Assembly: GCF_003634015.1 (NCBI RefSeq)
Contig: NZ_RBII01000002.1
Location: forward strand, 647,597-711,596
From: Litorimonas taeanensis
Lineage (GTDB): Bacteria; Pseudomonadota; Alphaproteobacteria; Caulobacterales; Maricaulaceae
Reading direction: 5' to 3'
DNA length: 64,000 nt
Shown here: in pieces, positions 43,518 through 52,272 of the stretch
How the letters are laid out: each line of letters starts with the position of its first letter
Position numbering within the stretch: the stretch's first letter is position 1
Program-made: the position numbers and the translations under genes
The notes under the pieces: generated by a model
Databases searched by the model: none
What the model was told of the DNA's origin: nothing
Seen by the model: the letters and a program-made list of their open reading frames with translations, nothing else

Positions 43518-44890
43518 GTGTCGTCTCCTACCGCTTTGCCTTGGCCAAGACGGAAGTCACTTTTGGGTTTCAAACCTGAAGCACGGTCAAAGGCAATTGC
43601 ACCATCAATGGCGACGGTGTCTGGCCGAGCGTAAGTTGAGAAAGGGTCAGAAGACCAGATGACATAATCTGCGCGTTTACCAACTTCCAATGTGCCTGTT
43701 TCGTCTAAGATGCCGAGGGCTTTAGCCGGATTGGTGGAGAGCCACTTCCAGGCTGTGGCCTTGGGAATATTTAATCCTGCGCGGTTTCCATCAGCCCAAG
43801 TTTTGGCGACCTCTTGGTTAAGGCGTTGAATGTTGTCTTGATCGTCTGAGTGAATCATAGCGCAAGCCCCAGCCGCGTGAACGAAAGGAACATTTTCACG
43901 GATACCGTCATTTGATTCCATCTTAAAACCATACCAGTCGGCCCACATGGCTGCGCAAACATCATTTTCGGCTAGGATATCGGCAATTTTATAGGCTTCA
44001 ACAGCATGATGAAAAGTGGTGACTTTATAATCAAACTCTTTGGCTATATCGAGAATTTGCACCATTTCATCAGCGCGGTAGCAATGCATTTGCACCAGAA
44101 TTTTTCCATCTAATACATCAGCCAGCGTTTCAAGCTGAAGATTTCGGGTGAAGCTATCCCCGCCTTTGTCACGCTTCTTTTTGTATTCGGCGGCTTTTAT
44201 CCAATTTTTTCGATATCCTGCTACATTACCCATACGAGAACCAGGGCCGCCTTTGCTGCCATAAACACGTTTTGGATTTTCGCCACAGGCCATTTTTAGC
44301 GTGTCTGGCGCTTCAGGAAATTTCATGCCCTGAACTGTTCGCGAAGCTACGTTGCGTAAAGTGACGCCTCGCCCGCCAAAGAGATTGGCCGAGCCAGGTA
44401 AAATATGAAGGGTTGTTATGCCACCTTGTAAAGCTTCATCAAATCCAGGATCTTGGGGCCAAACGCCGTGCTCTGCGTCTACTTCAGATGTGACGGGGCT
44501 AGTGACTTCATTACCATCGCTATGCGCTCTGACACTAGGAGAGGCGTAATTGCCAAGGTGAGAGTGAATATCGATAATCCCAGGTGTTACATAACGACCT
44601 GCTGCGTCTATTGTTGTTGCGCCGTCTGGGGCCGTCACATCTACACCAATGGCCGTAATGCGACCTTCAGTTATAACGAGATTGCCAGACGTCACTTCAT
44701 CATTCACACCGTCAATAATTTGCGCATTTGTGATAAATGTCGTTTTGGACGGCATGGCCGTATAAGTAGAAGCAAAAGGCCGCGGGGTTTCCGCAGGCTC
44801 GGATTTAGTGTTTTCATCTGTATCGCCGCAGGCTATTAAAAGCGCCGTACTGGCCATCAGGAGTGTGGATAAGATAATTTTGTTTTGCAT
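43514..44890 (-). CDS. Amidohydrolase-family lipoprotein (metal site intact)
   Basis: A 458-residue lipoprotein; the signal ends LLIAC (Cys21) before GDTDENTKSEP. The metal-dependent amidohydrolase motif is present: VTPGIIDIHSHLG with HxH near 110. QMHCYRADE, TFHHAVEAYK and IHSDDQ supply the later His and Asp ligands. C-terminal LGILDETGTLEVGKRADYVI is typical of imidazolonepropionase/dipeptidase-like members. Substrate is unknown; a dipeptide or cyclic amide in the periplasm is plausible. It forms a translationally coupled pair with its HxH-less paralogue. Confidence 0.87.
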   Translation of the reverse strand: MQNKIILSTLLMASTALLIACGDTDENTKSEPAETPRPFASTYTAMPSKTTFITNAQIIDGVNDEVTSGNLVITEGRITAIGVDVTAPDGATTIDAAGRYVTPGIIDIHSHLGNYASPSVRAHSDGNEVTSPVTSEVDAEHGVWPQDPGFDEALQGGITTLHILPGSANLFGGRGVTLRNVASRTVQGMKFPEAPDTLKMACGENPKRVYGSKGGPGSRMGNVAGYRKNWIKAAEYKKKRDKGGDSFTRNLQLETLADVLDGKILVQMHCYRADEMVQILDIAKEFDYKVTTFHHAVEAYKIADILAENDVCAAMWADWYGFKMESNDGIRENVPFVHAAGACAMIHSDDQDNIQRLNQEVAKTWADGNRAGLNIPKATAWKWLSTNPAKALGILDETGTLEVGKRADYVIWSSDPFSTYARPDTVAIDGAIAFDRASGLKPKSDFRLGQGKAVGDDT

Positions 44891-44986
44891 ACGCTTTTAA
44901 GGCGTAAAAAATTAGGTATATCAAGCTTAAAACCGTGACCGCCGCGAAAGATTTTTCCCTTGCTGCAATTTTACCAACCCCAAAAA

Positions 44987-45592
44987 TTAGGTTTCGGTTA
45001 AAGCTTCCTCCACAGCGACAAGCCTGTCTTTTCCAAAATACATATCATCTCCCAGAAAAAAACTAGGGATGCCGAAGCACCCGCGTTCGACGACGGCTGC
45101 CGTATTTTCCATCAATTTTGACTTAATCATTGGGTCTTGCGTCGCGGTCAATAGGGCCGAACCGTCAAAACCTGCATCTGACATAACAGAGGTAAAGACT
45201 TTTGGGTCGTCCATTTTGCAACCATCTTCCCACATAGCTTTCATGCCTGTGTCGATGAAGGCGTTTAGCGTCCCTGCATTATCTGCAGCGATAGCAGCGC
45301 GCATAAGAATAAGTGAGTTCACGGGAAAGTTAGGGTTCATACGAAATTTATTCAGGCCATGTTTTTTTATAAAACGGCTTATCTCTAAGCGTTCATAATC
45401 TAGTTTTCCTTTGACATGACCAAAGGCCATAAAGGGCGCTTGATTACCAGTGGCTTTAAATATTCCGCCTAATAGACAAGGGTTGTAATGAATAACTGCA
45501 TTATGCCGCTTTGCGATATCAGGCAAAACTTTATAGGCGAAATATGCATTTGGGCTGGCGAAGTCGAAAATGAAATCAATTACTTTTGTCAT
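44987..45592 (-). CDS. 2-hydroxychromene-2-carboxylate isomerase (DsbA-like, kappa-GST type)
   Basis: A 201-residue thioredoxin-fold protein. FIFDFASPNAYFAYKVLP near the N-terminus carries the catalytic-type Ser in the SPNAY motif. YNPCLLGGIFKATGN and VERGCFGIPSFFLGDDMYFGKDRL complete the HCCA-isomerase pattern. Named members act in naphthalene-type degradation using glutathione; in non-degraders the physiological substrate is unknown. The SDR gene lies 6 bp upstream, so the two are probably one operon. Confidence 0.88.
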   Translation of the reverse strand: MTKVIDFIFDFASPNAYFAYKVLPDIAKRHNAVIHYNPCLLGGIFKATGNQAPFMAFGHVKGKLDYERLEISRFIKKHGLNKFRMNPNFPVNSLILMRAAIAADNAGTLNAFIDTGMKAMWEDGCKMDDPKVFTSVMSDAGFDGSALLTATQDPMIKSKLMENTAAVVERGCFGIPSFFLGDDMYFGKDRLVAVEEALTET

Positions 45593-45598
45593 AGCTAT

Positions 45599-46336
45599 TT
45601 ACCAATTTTCTTTCCAAGGGCGTAAGTCGAGTTCGTGTGTCCACGCCGAACGCGGTTGATTGTGCAGCATAACATAGGCTTGTGCTATGTGGTCGGGATT
45701 TAAAATCGCATCATCCTCGCGTAAGTCGTCAACATTCGGCAGAATGTCTCGGATAAAAGTTGAATCGATGGCGCCGTCTATCAGAGTATGGGCGACATGA
45801 ATGTTTTTAGGGCCAAGCTCTCTGGCCATGGACTGAGCTAAAGCCCGTAAGGCATGTTTGGCGCCGGCAAAAGCGCTATAGCCCTTGCCGCCGCGCAGAC
45901 TTGCTGTTGCGCCTGTGAAAATTATGGTTCCACGTTCGCGCAAGAGCATGTGCCGCGCTGCTTCTCGGCCCATAAGAAATCCTGCAAACCCTGCCATCTC
46001 CCATACTTTACGATAAACGCGTGCAGTGGTTTGGGTGATAGGAAAGTTTACATTGGCCCCAATGTTAAAGACTGCCACTTCAAGCGGGCCAATATCAGCT
46101 TCAATGGTTTCTATGAGTTTTATCATGGCGTCTTCGTCGCGCGCATCAGCAGGAAAGGCGACAGCGTTACCACCCCTATCAATAATAGATTGTGCGAGAG
46201 CCTCAAGCTTATCTGAATGCCGAGGTCGCCTAACAAGGCATACGGTCAGGCCTTCTTTCGCAAAAGCCCGGGCAAGGGCCGCCCCCGTATCGTCCCCAGC
46301 CCCAACAATCAAACAGGTCTTTTGTATTGTCGCCAT
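45599..46336 (-). CDS. SDR-family oxidoreductase with Phe at the catalytic Tyr position
   Basis: A 245-residue Rossmann protein. The cofactor loop is LIVGAGDDTGAALARAFAK and NIGAN corresponds to NNAG. The catalytic Ser is in IIFTGATASLRGG. The YxxxK position reads FAGAK (within GYSAFAGAKHALRAL), so Tyr is replaced by Phe, with a Tyr three residues earlier. QSMARELGPKNIHVAHTLIDGAID is shared with a known divergent SDR group. Activity as a typical dehydrogenase is uncertain. It is divergent from rph and followed by the HCCA isomerase. Confidence 0.85.
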   Translation of the reverse strand: MATIQKTCLIVGAGDDTGAALARAFAKEGLTVCLVRRPRHSDKLEALAQSIIDRGGNAVAFPADARDEDAMIKLIETIEADIGPLEVAVFNIGANVNFPITQTTARVYRKVWEMAGFAGFLMGREAARHMLLRERGTIIFTGATASLRGGKGYSAFAGAKHALRALAQSMARELGPKNIHVAHTLIDGAIDSTFIRDILPNVDDLREDDAILNPDHIAQAYVMLHNQPRSAWTHELDLRPWKENW

Positions 46337-46462
46337 AGCTTTCTCCTATGTCATCATACTATTAGGTCAGAGATAACCCTATGAAAGATTTTGCACCATT
46401 GCCCTGCAGGAGCGTCCCGTCTATGGGGGCAGAAATTGAAACGATACCATTTGGAGTTAACT

Positions 46463-47179
46463 ATGCGTCCTAATAACCGCGCCCTAGACGAATTACGTCC
46501 TATTTCCTTAGAGGCAGGAATATCGCGTTATGCGGAGGGATCATGCCTAGCCAGGTTTGGTGAAACGCATGTATTATGCACAGCCTCCGTTGACGAAAAT
46601 GTACCGCGATGGATGAAGGGCTCTGGCAAAGGCTGGGTTACGGCGGAATATGGTATGCTTCCCCGCGCGACGCATTCGCGAAATAATCGAGAGGCCGCGC
46701 GCGGCAAACAAGGTGGACGTACGGTTGAAATCCAGCGCCTTATTGGACGCGCCTTACGGGCCTCTATTGACCTTGAAAAATTAGGCGAACGTCAAGTTAT
46801 CATTGATTGTGACGTCATGCAGGCAGATGGCGGCACACGAACAGCGTCAATCACAGGGGCTTGGGTCGCCTTATCACAAGCCTGTAATAAGTTAGTTGAG
46901 CAAGGCCTTATATCCGAAAACCCCGTCACGTATAAAATGGCGGCGGTTTCATGCGGTATTGTTGATGGAACCTGTCGCCTTGATTTAGAATATGTCGAAG
47001 ATAGTGCCGCGCAAGCCGATGCTAATTTTGTTCTAACCGAAGATGGCGGCATCATCGAAGTACAAGCCAGCTCTGAAGACGTACCGTTTAAAGCCAGTGA
47101 AATGGCAGAATTAACACGTCTTGCCGCTAAAGGTATTTCTGAACTTTGTAAGGCGCAAGCTGCTGCATTAGAGTCCTAA
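46463..47179 (+). CDS. rph: Ribonuclease PH
   Basis: A 238-residue phosphate-dependent exonuclease trimming tRNA 3' ends. [19 protein letters not shown] is the standard start and is preceded by GGAG at eight bases; the ORF is open 24 codons upstream without [42 protein letters not shown] and [20 protein letters not shown] are family blocks including the phosphate-binding Arg residues. Length is full, unlike the truncated E. coli K-12 copy. Confidence 0.96.
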   Translation: MRPNNRALDELRPISLEAGISRYAEGSCLARFGETHVLCTASVDENVPRWMKGSGKGWVTAEYGMLPRATHSRNNREAARGKQGGRTVEIQRLIGRALRASIDLEKLGERQVIIDCDVMQADGGTRTASITGAWVALSQACNKLVEQGLISENPVTYKMAAVSCGIVDGTCRLDLEYVEDSAAQADANFVLTEDGGIIEVQASSEDVPFKASEMAELTRLAAKGISELCKAQAAALES

Positions 47180-47226
47180 TTGGTAATCACAGTAAGGGCA
47201 CTAAAAAAGCTTGTCGCCAATGATTG

Positions 47227-47242
47227 TTATATTGTAATGTAA
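47227..47242. promoter_or_regulatory. Candidate metal-regulator (Zur/Fur-like) operator
   Basis: TTATATT-GT-AATGTAA is an imperfect 7-2-7 palindrome (one mismatch), rich in A and T, ending 5 bp before the GTG of the small exported protein that precedes the zinc-type receptor. Similarity to Zur/Fur boxes is general, not exact. Confidence 0.35.
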
Positions 47243-47246
47243 TTAA

Positions 47247-47549
47247 GTGAAATTGCACAAAACATATCGCTTGCTGATAATGGTGCTCGCCGGATGGTTT
47301 CTGGCGGCGCAATCCTTTTCCATTGCCCATGCAACGGCTTATGGCGATAATCCGCATGAGCACGATGGAATTACCTGTGCCGTCACGGTTTTGAATGACC
47401 AGCAATACGCGCCATTGCCAGACAATCATATTGTTCCTTTGGTCCCGCCATCAACAATAGAGATTTATACCTCAGTCTACCACACAGTAGCGCATTCCTC
47501 CCAGCAGGGCCGCGCTCCGCCGCCCCGCGCACCCCCTTTCACGCTTTAA
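47247..47549 (+). CDS. Small exported protein upstream of the TonB receptor (unrecognised)
   Basis: A 100-residue ORF starting at GTG. The first 30 residues form a signal peptide (KLHKTYRLLIMVLAGWFLAA, cleavage after AHA). The mature part has His-rich GDNPHEHDG, one Cys (GITCAVTV) and a Pro/Arg-rich tail ending APPFTL. No SD is visible; the start lies against a possible operator, so translation may be leaderless, or begin at the ATG at 47280. Small His/Cys proteins of this kind occur upstream of metal-type TonB receptors; a metal-binding role is a guess. Confidence 0.65.
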   Translation: MKLHKTYRLLIMVLAGWFLAAQSFSIAHATAYGDNPHEHDGITCAVTVLNDQQYAPLPDNHIVPLVPPSTIEIYTSVYHTVAHSSQQGRAPPPRAPPFTL

Positions 47550-47624
47550 ACACACTCTTCTATTCCTTTCCCGCCTTTGATTGCGGGTATTTCTGTATGT
47601 TTAATGATTGAAAGTCAGATTCTA

Positions 47625-49784
47625 ATGACACGCACAACTTTGTTTTCTTTTACGGCTCTTACAGCCACACTCTCTCTTGCGACTCCAATTTGGGCGCAAA
47701 CTTCTTCTCAAAATTTGGATTCTATTACCGATGAAATTATTGTTACCGGTTCTCCCTTTAATCGCTCAGTCGATGAAGCAATTACAGGCGTTTCGGTCCT
47801 GAGCGGTGATGAGCTCGCTGACCGCCTAGCGGGGACGATTGGCGAAACGCTGAAATCGGAACCAGGTGTTTCTTCAACTTTCTTTGGTGCGGGCGCGTCT
47901 CGTCCTATTTTACGGGGGCAGGGCGGCGACCGTGTTCGTGTATTAACCAATGGTATTGGTTCCATTGACGCATCTTCAGCCTCGCCTGATCATGCAGTAG
48001 CCGCAGAGCCTGCGCAAGCTGAGCGAATTGAGGTTTTACGCGGCGCGTCACTCTTGCGTTATGGCTCATCCGGCGCAGGGGGCGTTGTGAATGTCATTGA
48101 CGGCCGTATTCCTGATACACTTCCTGAAGATGGGACAGATGGCGCTATTCGCTTTGGTGTCTCGTCAGTGGATGAAGGCCGTGAAATTGCGGCTTCTGTG
48201 AACCAAGCTTTTGGAAACCTAGTCTTACATTTGGATGGGACATTTAAGGAAACAGAAGATTACGACATCCCTGGCTTTGCTGAAAGCCAAGCCTTTCGCG
48301 ATGCTGAAGAAGCTGAGCATGAAGAAGAACATGAGGACGAAGATCATGATGAAGATGAGCATCATGATGAAGAGGAGCATGAAGAGGCATTTGGCACGTT
48401 AGAAAACTCTGCAACTGAAACAAAATCTATTACAGGTGGACTTTCTTATGTGGGGGATAACGGATTTTTTGGTGTTTCTATTCATCGATTTGAATCTGAC
48501 TATGGCGTTCCGGGCGGTCATGAGCACGGCGAAGTGGATGACCATGAAGATGAGGATCATGAGGACGAGGATCACGAAGACGAGGATCATGATGAACATG
48601 ATCATGAGGCCGAAGAAGGTGATGTTACGATTGGGTTGAAACAAACTCGCATAGACGTGAACGGCCGGGCTAATGTCGACGGTTTCTTTGAGGCTGTACA
48701 GGTTTTTGGCGGTTATGCAGATTACGAACATACGGAATTTGAAGGGCCTGGAGTTATAGGAACAGTTTTTGCTAATGAAGGTTTTGAGCTTCGTGGTGAA
48801 GTTATCCAAAGAGAGCAAAATGGCTGGCGTGGGGCTTATGGCGTGCAAATGCGCCAGCGCGAGTTTTCTGCTGTTGGCGAGGAGGCTTTCGTGGCGCCTA
48901 CAAAGACTAAGCAATATGGTTTCTATAGTTTCCAAGAAAAACAAATTGGTGACTTACATCTAGAGGGCGCCGTTCGATATGAACGCACAGATCAAATTGT
49001 TACCGAGAGCGGAGCGGGAGTGCGCTTTAATGCTTTCAGTGCCTCTGCTGGCGGTGATTTGCATTTGACAGATGCTCTTAGGTTTGGCGGCACAGTCTTC
49101 CGTACAGAGCGCGCTCCGACCACTGAAGAGCTTTTCTCTAATGGCCCGCATTTGGCCACAAGTCAGTTTGAACTCGGTGATGACAGCCTTGGCTTAGAAA
49201 CGGCAACTGGCGTTGAGGCGGCTATTCGTCACCGCGAGGCAGGTCACTTTGTAACGCTGAACCTGTTCTACACAGACTATGATGACTATGTCTTTGAACA
49301 AGCGACAGGCCTAGAAGAAGATGGATTGGATGTCTTTCAGTTCACAGCCGAGGATGCAAAGTTCCATGGATTTGAACTACAAGGTGGTCTTGATGTAGCC
49401 CAGTTTGGTGCCTTTGATATTAAGGCCGATAGTTTGGTGGAATATGTACGTGCCAAAACCGACAGTGGAAACTTACCACGTATTCCGCCGCTTTCAATTC
49501 TCACAGGCGTCGAGGCTGAGTCTGATAGACTGAGCTTACGTGCCGAGCTGGATTATTCTGCCGAGCAAAACAAGGTAAGCGTGAATGAAATTCCAACAGA
49601 AGATTACGCATTGACGAATTTCTTTGTGACATGGAAGCCAGATTTGGGAGAACAACCGATTCGGGTTAGCATTGCTCTGCTGAATGCATTTGATGTTGAA
49701 GCGAGACAGCATACGTCTTTCTTAAAAGATCTCGTGCCGCTTCAGGGCCGTAATATACGGTTCTCTGTTGGGACTCGCTTCTAG
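47625..49784 (+). CDS. TonB-dependent receptor, probable zinc (ZnuD-like) type
   Basis: About 719 residues. Signal MTRTTLFSFTALTATLSLAT, then a TonB-box-like DEIIVTGSPF. The plug domain has GETLKSEPGVSSTFFGAGAS, RPILRGQGGDRVRVL and AERIEVLRGASLLRYGSSG. The barrel ends with VPLQGRNIRFSVGTRF. Two extracellular-loop candidates are extremely His/Asp/Glu-rich (48306-48390 and 48519-48617), as in zinc receptors of the ZnuD group. I preferred the ATG at 47625 for its signal sequence; TTG 47577 and ATG 47604 are in frame. The barrel's TBDR end Phe is present. Confidence 0.88.
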   Translation: MTRTTLFSFTALTATLSLATPIWAQTSSQNLDSITDEIIVTGSPFNRSVDEAITGVSVLSGDELADRLAGTIGETLKSEPGVSSTFFGAGASRPILRGQGGDRVRVLTNGIGSIDASSASPDHAVAAEPAQAERIEVLRGASLLRYGSSGAGGVVNVIDGRIPDTLPEDGTDGAIRFGVSSVDEGREIAASVNQAFGNLVLHLDGTFKETEDYDIPGFAESQAFRDAEEAEHEEEHEDEDHDEDEHHDEEEHEEAFGTLENSATETKSITGGLSYVGDNGFFGVSIHRFESDYGVPGGHEHGEVDDHEDEDHEDEDHEDEDHDEHDHEAEEGDVTIGLKQTRIDVNGRANVDGFFEAVQVFGGYADYEHTEFEGPGVIGTVFANEGFELRGEVIQREQNGWRGAYGVQMRQREFSAVGEEAFVAPTKTKQYGFYSFQEKQIGDLHLEGAVRYERTDQIVTESGAGVRFNAFSASAGGDLHLTDALRFGGTVFRTERAPTTEELFSNGPHLATSQFELGDDSLGLETATGVEAAIRHREAGHFVTLNLFYTDYDDYVFEQATGLEEDGLDVFQFTAEDAKFHGFELQGGLDVAQFGAFDIKADSLVEYVRAKTDSGNLPRIPPLSILTGVEAESDRLSLRAELDYSAEQNKVSVNEIPTEDYALTNFFVTWKPDLGEQPIRVSIALLNAFDVEARQHTSFLKDLVPLQGRNIRFSVGTRF
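48546..48590 (+). repeat. Three in-frame 15-bp repeats encoding Glu-Asp-Glu-Asp-His
   Basis: Consecutive 15-bp units encode EDEDH three times inside the receptor's second acidic His-rich stretch, followed by DEHDHE. Codons vary slightly between units, so the repeats are somewhat diverged. Confidence 0.85.
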
Positions 49785-49818
49785 AAAGCGGACTTTTTAA
49801 AATGATAGGCCCTTAAAA

Positions 49819-49842
49819 AAATAAACCCTTACGGGTTTATTT
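49819..49842. terminator. Bidirectional terminator between the TonB receptor and BON lipoprotein
   Basis: AAATAAACCC and GGGTTTATTT pair over 10 bp with loop TTAC. The minus strand continues into seven T, the plus strand into TTTGGGGG. Best as the BON gene terminator. Confidence 0.8.
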
Positions 49843-49848
49843 GGGGGC

Positions 49849-50853
49849 CTATTTAATAAGGCGGGGATAAACGACCCCGTCTTTAAACGTGACGGGAATT
49901 TGCTCGCCCGTCTCTGGGTCAAGATAATAAGGCTCGGATTGAATTTCTGAAATTGTCTCTCCGGCCTGACCTGTACGGTAAGCCCCTAATTCTTCGTCTG
50001 TGGGTAGCTCTTTATTCATTCTGTCACCCAAATTGAGCTGTGCAGGTGCGGTGGGCCCGTAAGCTTGGTCTTGTGGCGCCGGAATAGGCTTTAATGGTAT
50101 TGGCTGGCCTAACGGAACGCTTTGGATTGGAGCCGTAGGCTGTTCAGCGACAGGCGGTGTAGTCGAGAGGAACCCTGGTACGGCGCGTTGAGCGCTCTGC
50201 GCTTGAGGGTATGGGTCATAAGAAGGGTAATCACCTTGATAACGCTCTGTATAATCAACTTGTCCTTCCATAGCATCAAGGCGTGCCATTTGAGACATAT
50301 CAGCAATACGCGCGTAAGAGATAACCTCAACGGCGCCGCGGGTCTCAGCGGCGATTTTTGCGGCGAGTTCTAGCTCACCAGCGGAACGTGCAACGCCCAT
50401 CAGATACACAATGCCATCATGTGTTTCGATATTAAAATTGCGAGACTTAACATTGGTTTCAGCCAGTAGGCGCGTACGGATTGTTTTTTCTAGAACACCA
50501 TCTTTTGCATTACGTGTAAAACTTTGCTTGTCTTTGATAAAGATTTCATTGCCCACTTGATCAATAAGCGGCGCCGACCAAGCAATGCGGGCGGCTTCTA
50601 TACGGTCAGCTTTGCTTGGAACGTTTCCTGTTAAAAGCACAACCCCTTCGGCGACTTCGACATCTACGCCTTTTAAAGAGAAGTCATAAGCGCGCATCAT
50701 ACGGGCTTTTATGGCCCGGCCCGCGTTTACATCGTTTAATGAACGCGCGAAATTGCGTTCATCGCCTTTCTTAATACCCGCCGTTGTGACGGCGCAGCCA
50801 GAGAGGCCCGTTAGTAAAGCAGTACAAAGGAGGGGAAGGGCAAAATGTTTCAT
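49849..50853 (-). CDS. BON-domain lipoprotein (DolP/YraP-like)
   Basis: A 334-residue lipoprotein (MKHFALPLLCTALLTGLSGC, Cys20). Two BON domains follow: GVDVEVAEGVVLLTGNVPSK near 65-85 and FNIETHDGIVYLMGVARSAG near 140-160. The C-terminal 140 residues are Pro/Gln-rich and lack a known domain. DolP in E. coli supports outer-membrane integrity. The cluster with yraN, rsmI and an LpoA-like gene is the same set as the E. coli yraM-yraN-yraP/rsmI locus. A perfect TTAA-N7-TTAA lies 51 bp upstream. Confidence 0.85.
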   Translation of the reverse strand: MKHFALPLLCTALLTGLSGCAVTTAGIKKGDERNFARSLNDVNAGRAIKARMMRAYDFSLKGVDVEVAEGVVLLTGNVPSKADRIEAARIAWSAPLIDQVGNEIFIKDKQSFTRNAKDGVLEKTIRTRLLAETNVKSRNFNIETHDGIVYLMGVARSAGELELAAKIAAETRGAVEVISYARIADMSQMARLDAMEGQVDYTERYQGDYPSYDPYPQAQSAQRAVPGFLSTTPPVAEQPTAPIQSVPLGQPIPLKPIPAPQDQAYGPTAPAQLNLGDRMNKELPTDEELGAYRTGQAGETISEIQSEPYYLDPETGEQIPVTFKDGVVYPRLIK

Positions 50854-50903
50854 AAAGACAAATTAACGCTTTATGGTGAACGAAGCGTTACCAACTGTGT
50901 CGC

Positions 50904-50918
50904 TTAAATAAAGATTAA
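50904..50918. promoter_or_regulatory. CtrA-type motif TTAA-N7-TTAA upstream of the BON gene
   Basis: Both TTAA half-sites are exact with 7-bp spacing. The region is AT-rich, so chance occurrence is possible. Confidence 0.4.
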
Positions 50919-50938
50919 TAAGCCTGACATTTAACGCA

Positions 50939-51316
50939 CTAATCTGGACGAAAGGCGTGTTTTAGGTACGTTACTTTAGAGAAAGGCGATACAGGCCCAA
51001 CTATCAGGGCGAGATCAAATCGGAGTTCAAAGTCTGTCGGCAAGTCGTGGAAATGTTGTTCTACCCAAATCTCGGCAGCATTCATTATTCGCTGCTCAGT
51101 ACGCCAGTCCATAGCTTCGTTTGCGGCATATTGATTGGCTCTTTGCTTGACTTCTACACAGGCGATGATGTTCGATTTCATAGCGATAATATCAATTTCG
51201 CCTTCTGCTGTTTTATAGCGTTCTGCGAGAATGGAATACCCCCGAAGTCGAAGGTATCGCGCTATGCGGGCTTCAGCTTTTCTGCCTTCCTTCTCAAAAT
51301 GTTGGCGCCGTTTCAT
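50939..51316 (-). CDS. YraN family protein (UPF0102)
   Basis: A 125-residue protein with an endonuclease-like core: GRKAEARIARYLRLRGYSIL, then the nuclease-type residues in TAEGEIDIIAMKSNIIACVE followed by VKQR. Function is unproven; homologues are predicted Holliday-junction-resolvase-related nucleases. It lies 6 bp downstream of rsmI and upstream of the BON lipoprotein. Confidence 0.92.
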   Translation of the reverse strand: MKRRQHFEKEGRKAEARIARYLRLRGYSILAERYKTAEGEIDIIAMKSNIIACVEVKQRANQYAANEAMDWRTEQRIMNAAEIWVEQHFHDLPTDFELRFDLALIVGPVSPFSKVTYLKHAFRPD

Positions 51317-51322
51317 ATTGTG

Positions 51323-52213
51323 TTACTTAAGGCTTAGCGCCAAAGCATAGACGTCGCGTTTGGACCAACCGCTTAGCTCTGCAACGGCCGCGCTAGCGCG
51401 CTTGACGCCAACCTCTGATATTTGCTCAGATAGGGCGGATTTTATCTGAGCTTCATCCCATTGCGCCACCCCGTCAGGCGGCGCTACTAATAGGACCAAC
51501 TCGCCTTTGGGTGGTGTCTCTTTAATAGAGTGGATAAGCGTACTGGCATGACCATAACGCGCTTCTTCATAACGCTTGGTTAGCTCCCGCGTTAAGACGA
51601 CTTTCCGGTCTCCCCAAATGTCAATCATATCAGATAAGACGGCACTGACCCTTGGCCCTGTCGTGAAAAAAACCAGAGTCGCTTGCAGCGCTGTCAGTTT
51701 CGATAAGGCGGTTTTGCGGGCCGCGGTTTTTGGTGGTAAGAAACCTCCAAAGAAAAAAGCATCAGAAGGAAGACCTGATTTAACAAGTCCAGCCAGAAGC
51801 GCAGAAGCTCCGGGTATTGGCCAGATGTTGATACCAGCTTCAGCGGCTGCGCGAACCAGACGAAAGCCTGGGTCAGAGACAAGCGGAGTGCCAGCATCAC
51901 TTACTAAGGCTATCGTCGCACCGCTTTGTAGACGCTCTATCAATTCCGGTACGCGTGCTGCCGCATTATGGTCATGATAGGCGGATAAAGGTGTAGTAAT
52001 GGAATATACCCCGCAAAGCTTTCGAGTTTGGCGTGTGTCTTCTGCTAAAATGTGTTCAGCGCCTTGCAGTACGTCCAAAGCTCGCAATGTGATATCACGG
52101 AGATTGCCGATGGGCGTAGAGACGATATATAAACCTGTTTCCAATGAAGGAGCGTCTGCTGCGATTACAGCGGAATTATATTGCGGCGCGTGGGGTTTCT
52201 TGGCTAAGGACAA
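51323..52213 (-). CDS. rsmI: 16S rRNA (cytidine1402-2'-O)-methyltransferase RsmI
   Basis: A 296-residue SAM-dependent methyltransferase of tetrapyrrole-methylase fold acting on C1402. Motifs are GLYIVSTPIGNLRDITLRAL, AEDTRQTRKL, LVSDAGTPLVSDPGFRLVRA, PIPGASALLAGLV and FFGGFLPPK. The open frame begins at a TTG (52213) that gives 24 residues before the conserved domain; another TTG at 52141 is a shorter option. yraN follows by 6 bp; the LpoA-like gene is divergent. Confidence 0.94.
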   Translation of the reverse strand: MSLAKKPHAPQYNSAVIAADAPSLETGLYIVSTPIGNLRDITLRALDVLQGAEHILAEDTRQTRKLCGVYSITTPLSAYHDHNAAARVPELIERLQSGATIALVSDAGTPLVSDPGFRLVRAAAEAGINIWPIPGASALLAGLVKSGLPSDAFFFGGFLPPKTAARKTALSKLTALQATLVFFTTGPRVSAVLSDMIDIWGDRKVVLTRELTKRYEEARYGHASTLIHSIKETPPKGELVLLVAPPDGVAQWDEAQIKSALSEQISEVGVKRASAAVAELSGWSKRDVYALALSLK

Positions 52214-52272
52214 TTAATATTCTTTCAAAGTTAAAGCCAGAATTTCCAACTGGCTTTATGGGTACGTTGATT

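Noticed and set aside
46391-46462. Longer start for RNase PH
   Set aside because: The extra 24 residues are not in the family and no SD precedes them; GGAG lies correctly before 46463.
48306-48617. Acidic His-rich stretch as a separate metal-chaperone gene
   Set aside because: It lies within the uninterrupted receptor frame, between plug and barrel strands, and is a receptor loop.
48399-48944. 181-codon minus-strand ORF inside the TonB receptor
   Set aside because: It mirrors the repeat-rich coding strand, with biased low-complexity residues and no SD; it is a shadow frame.
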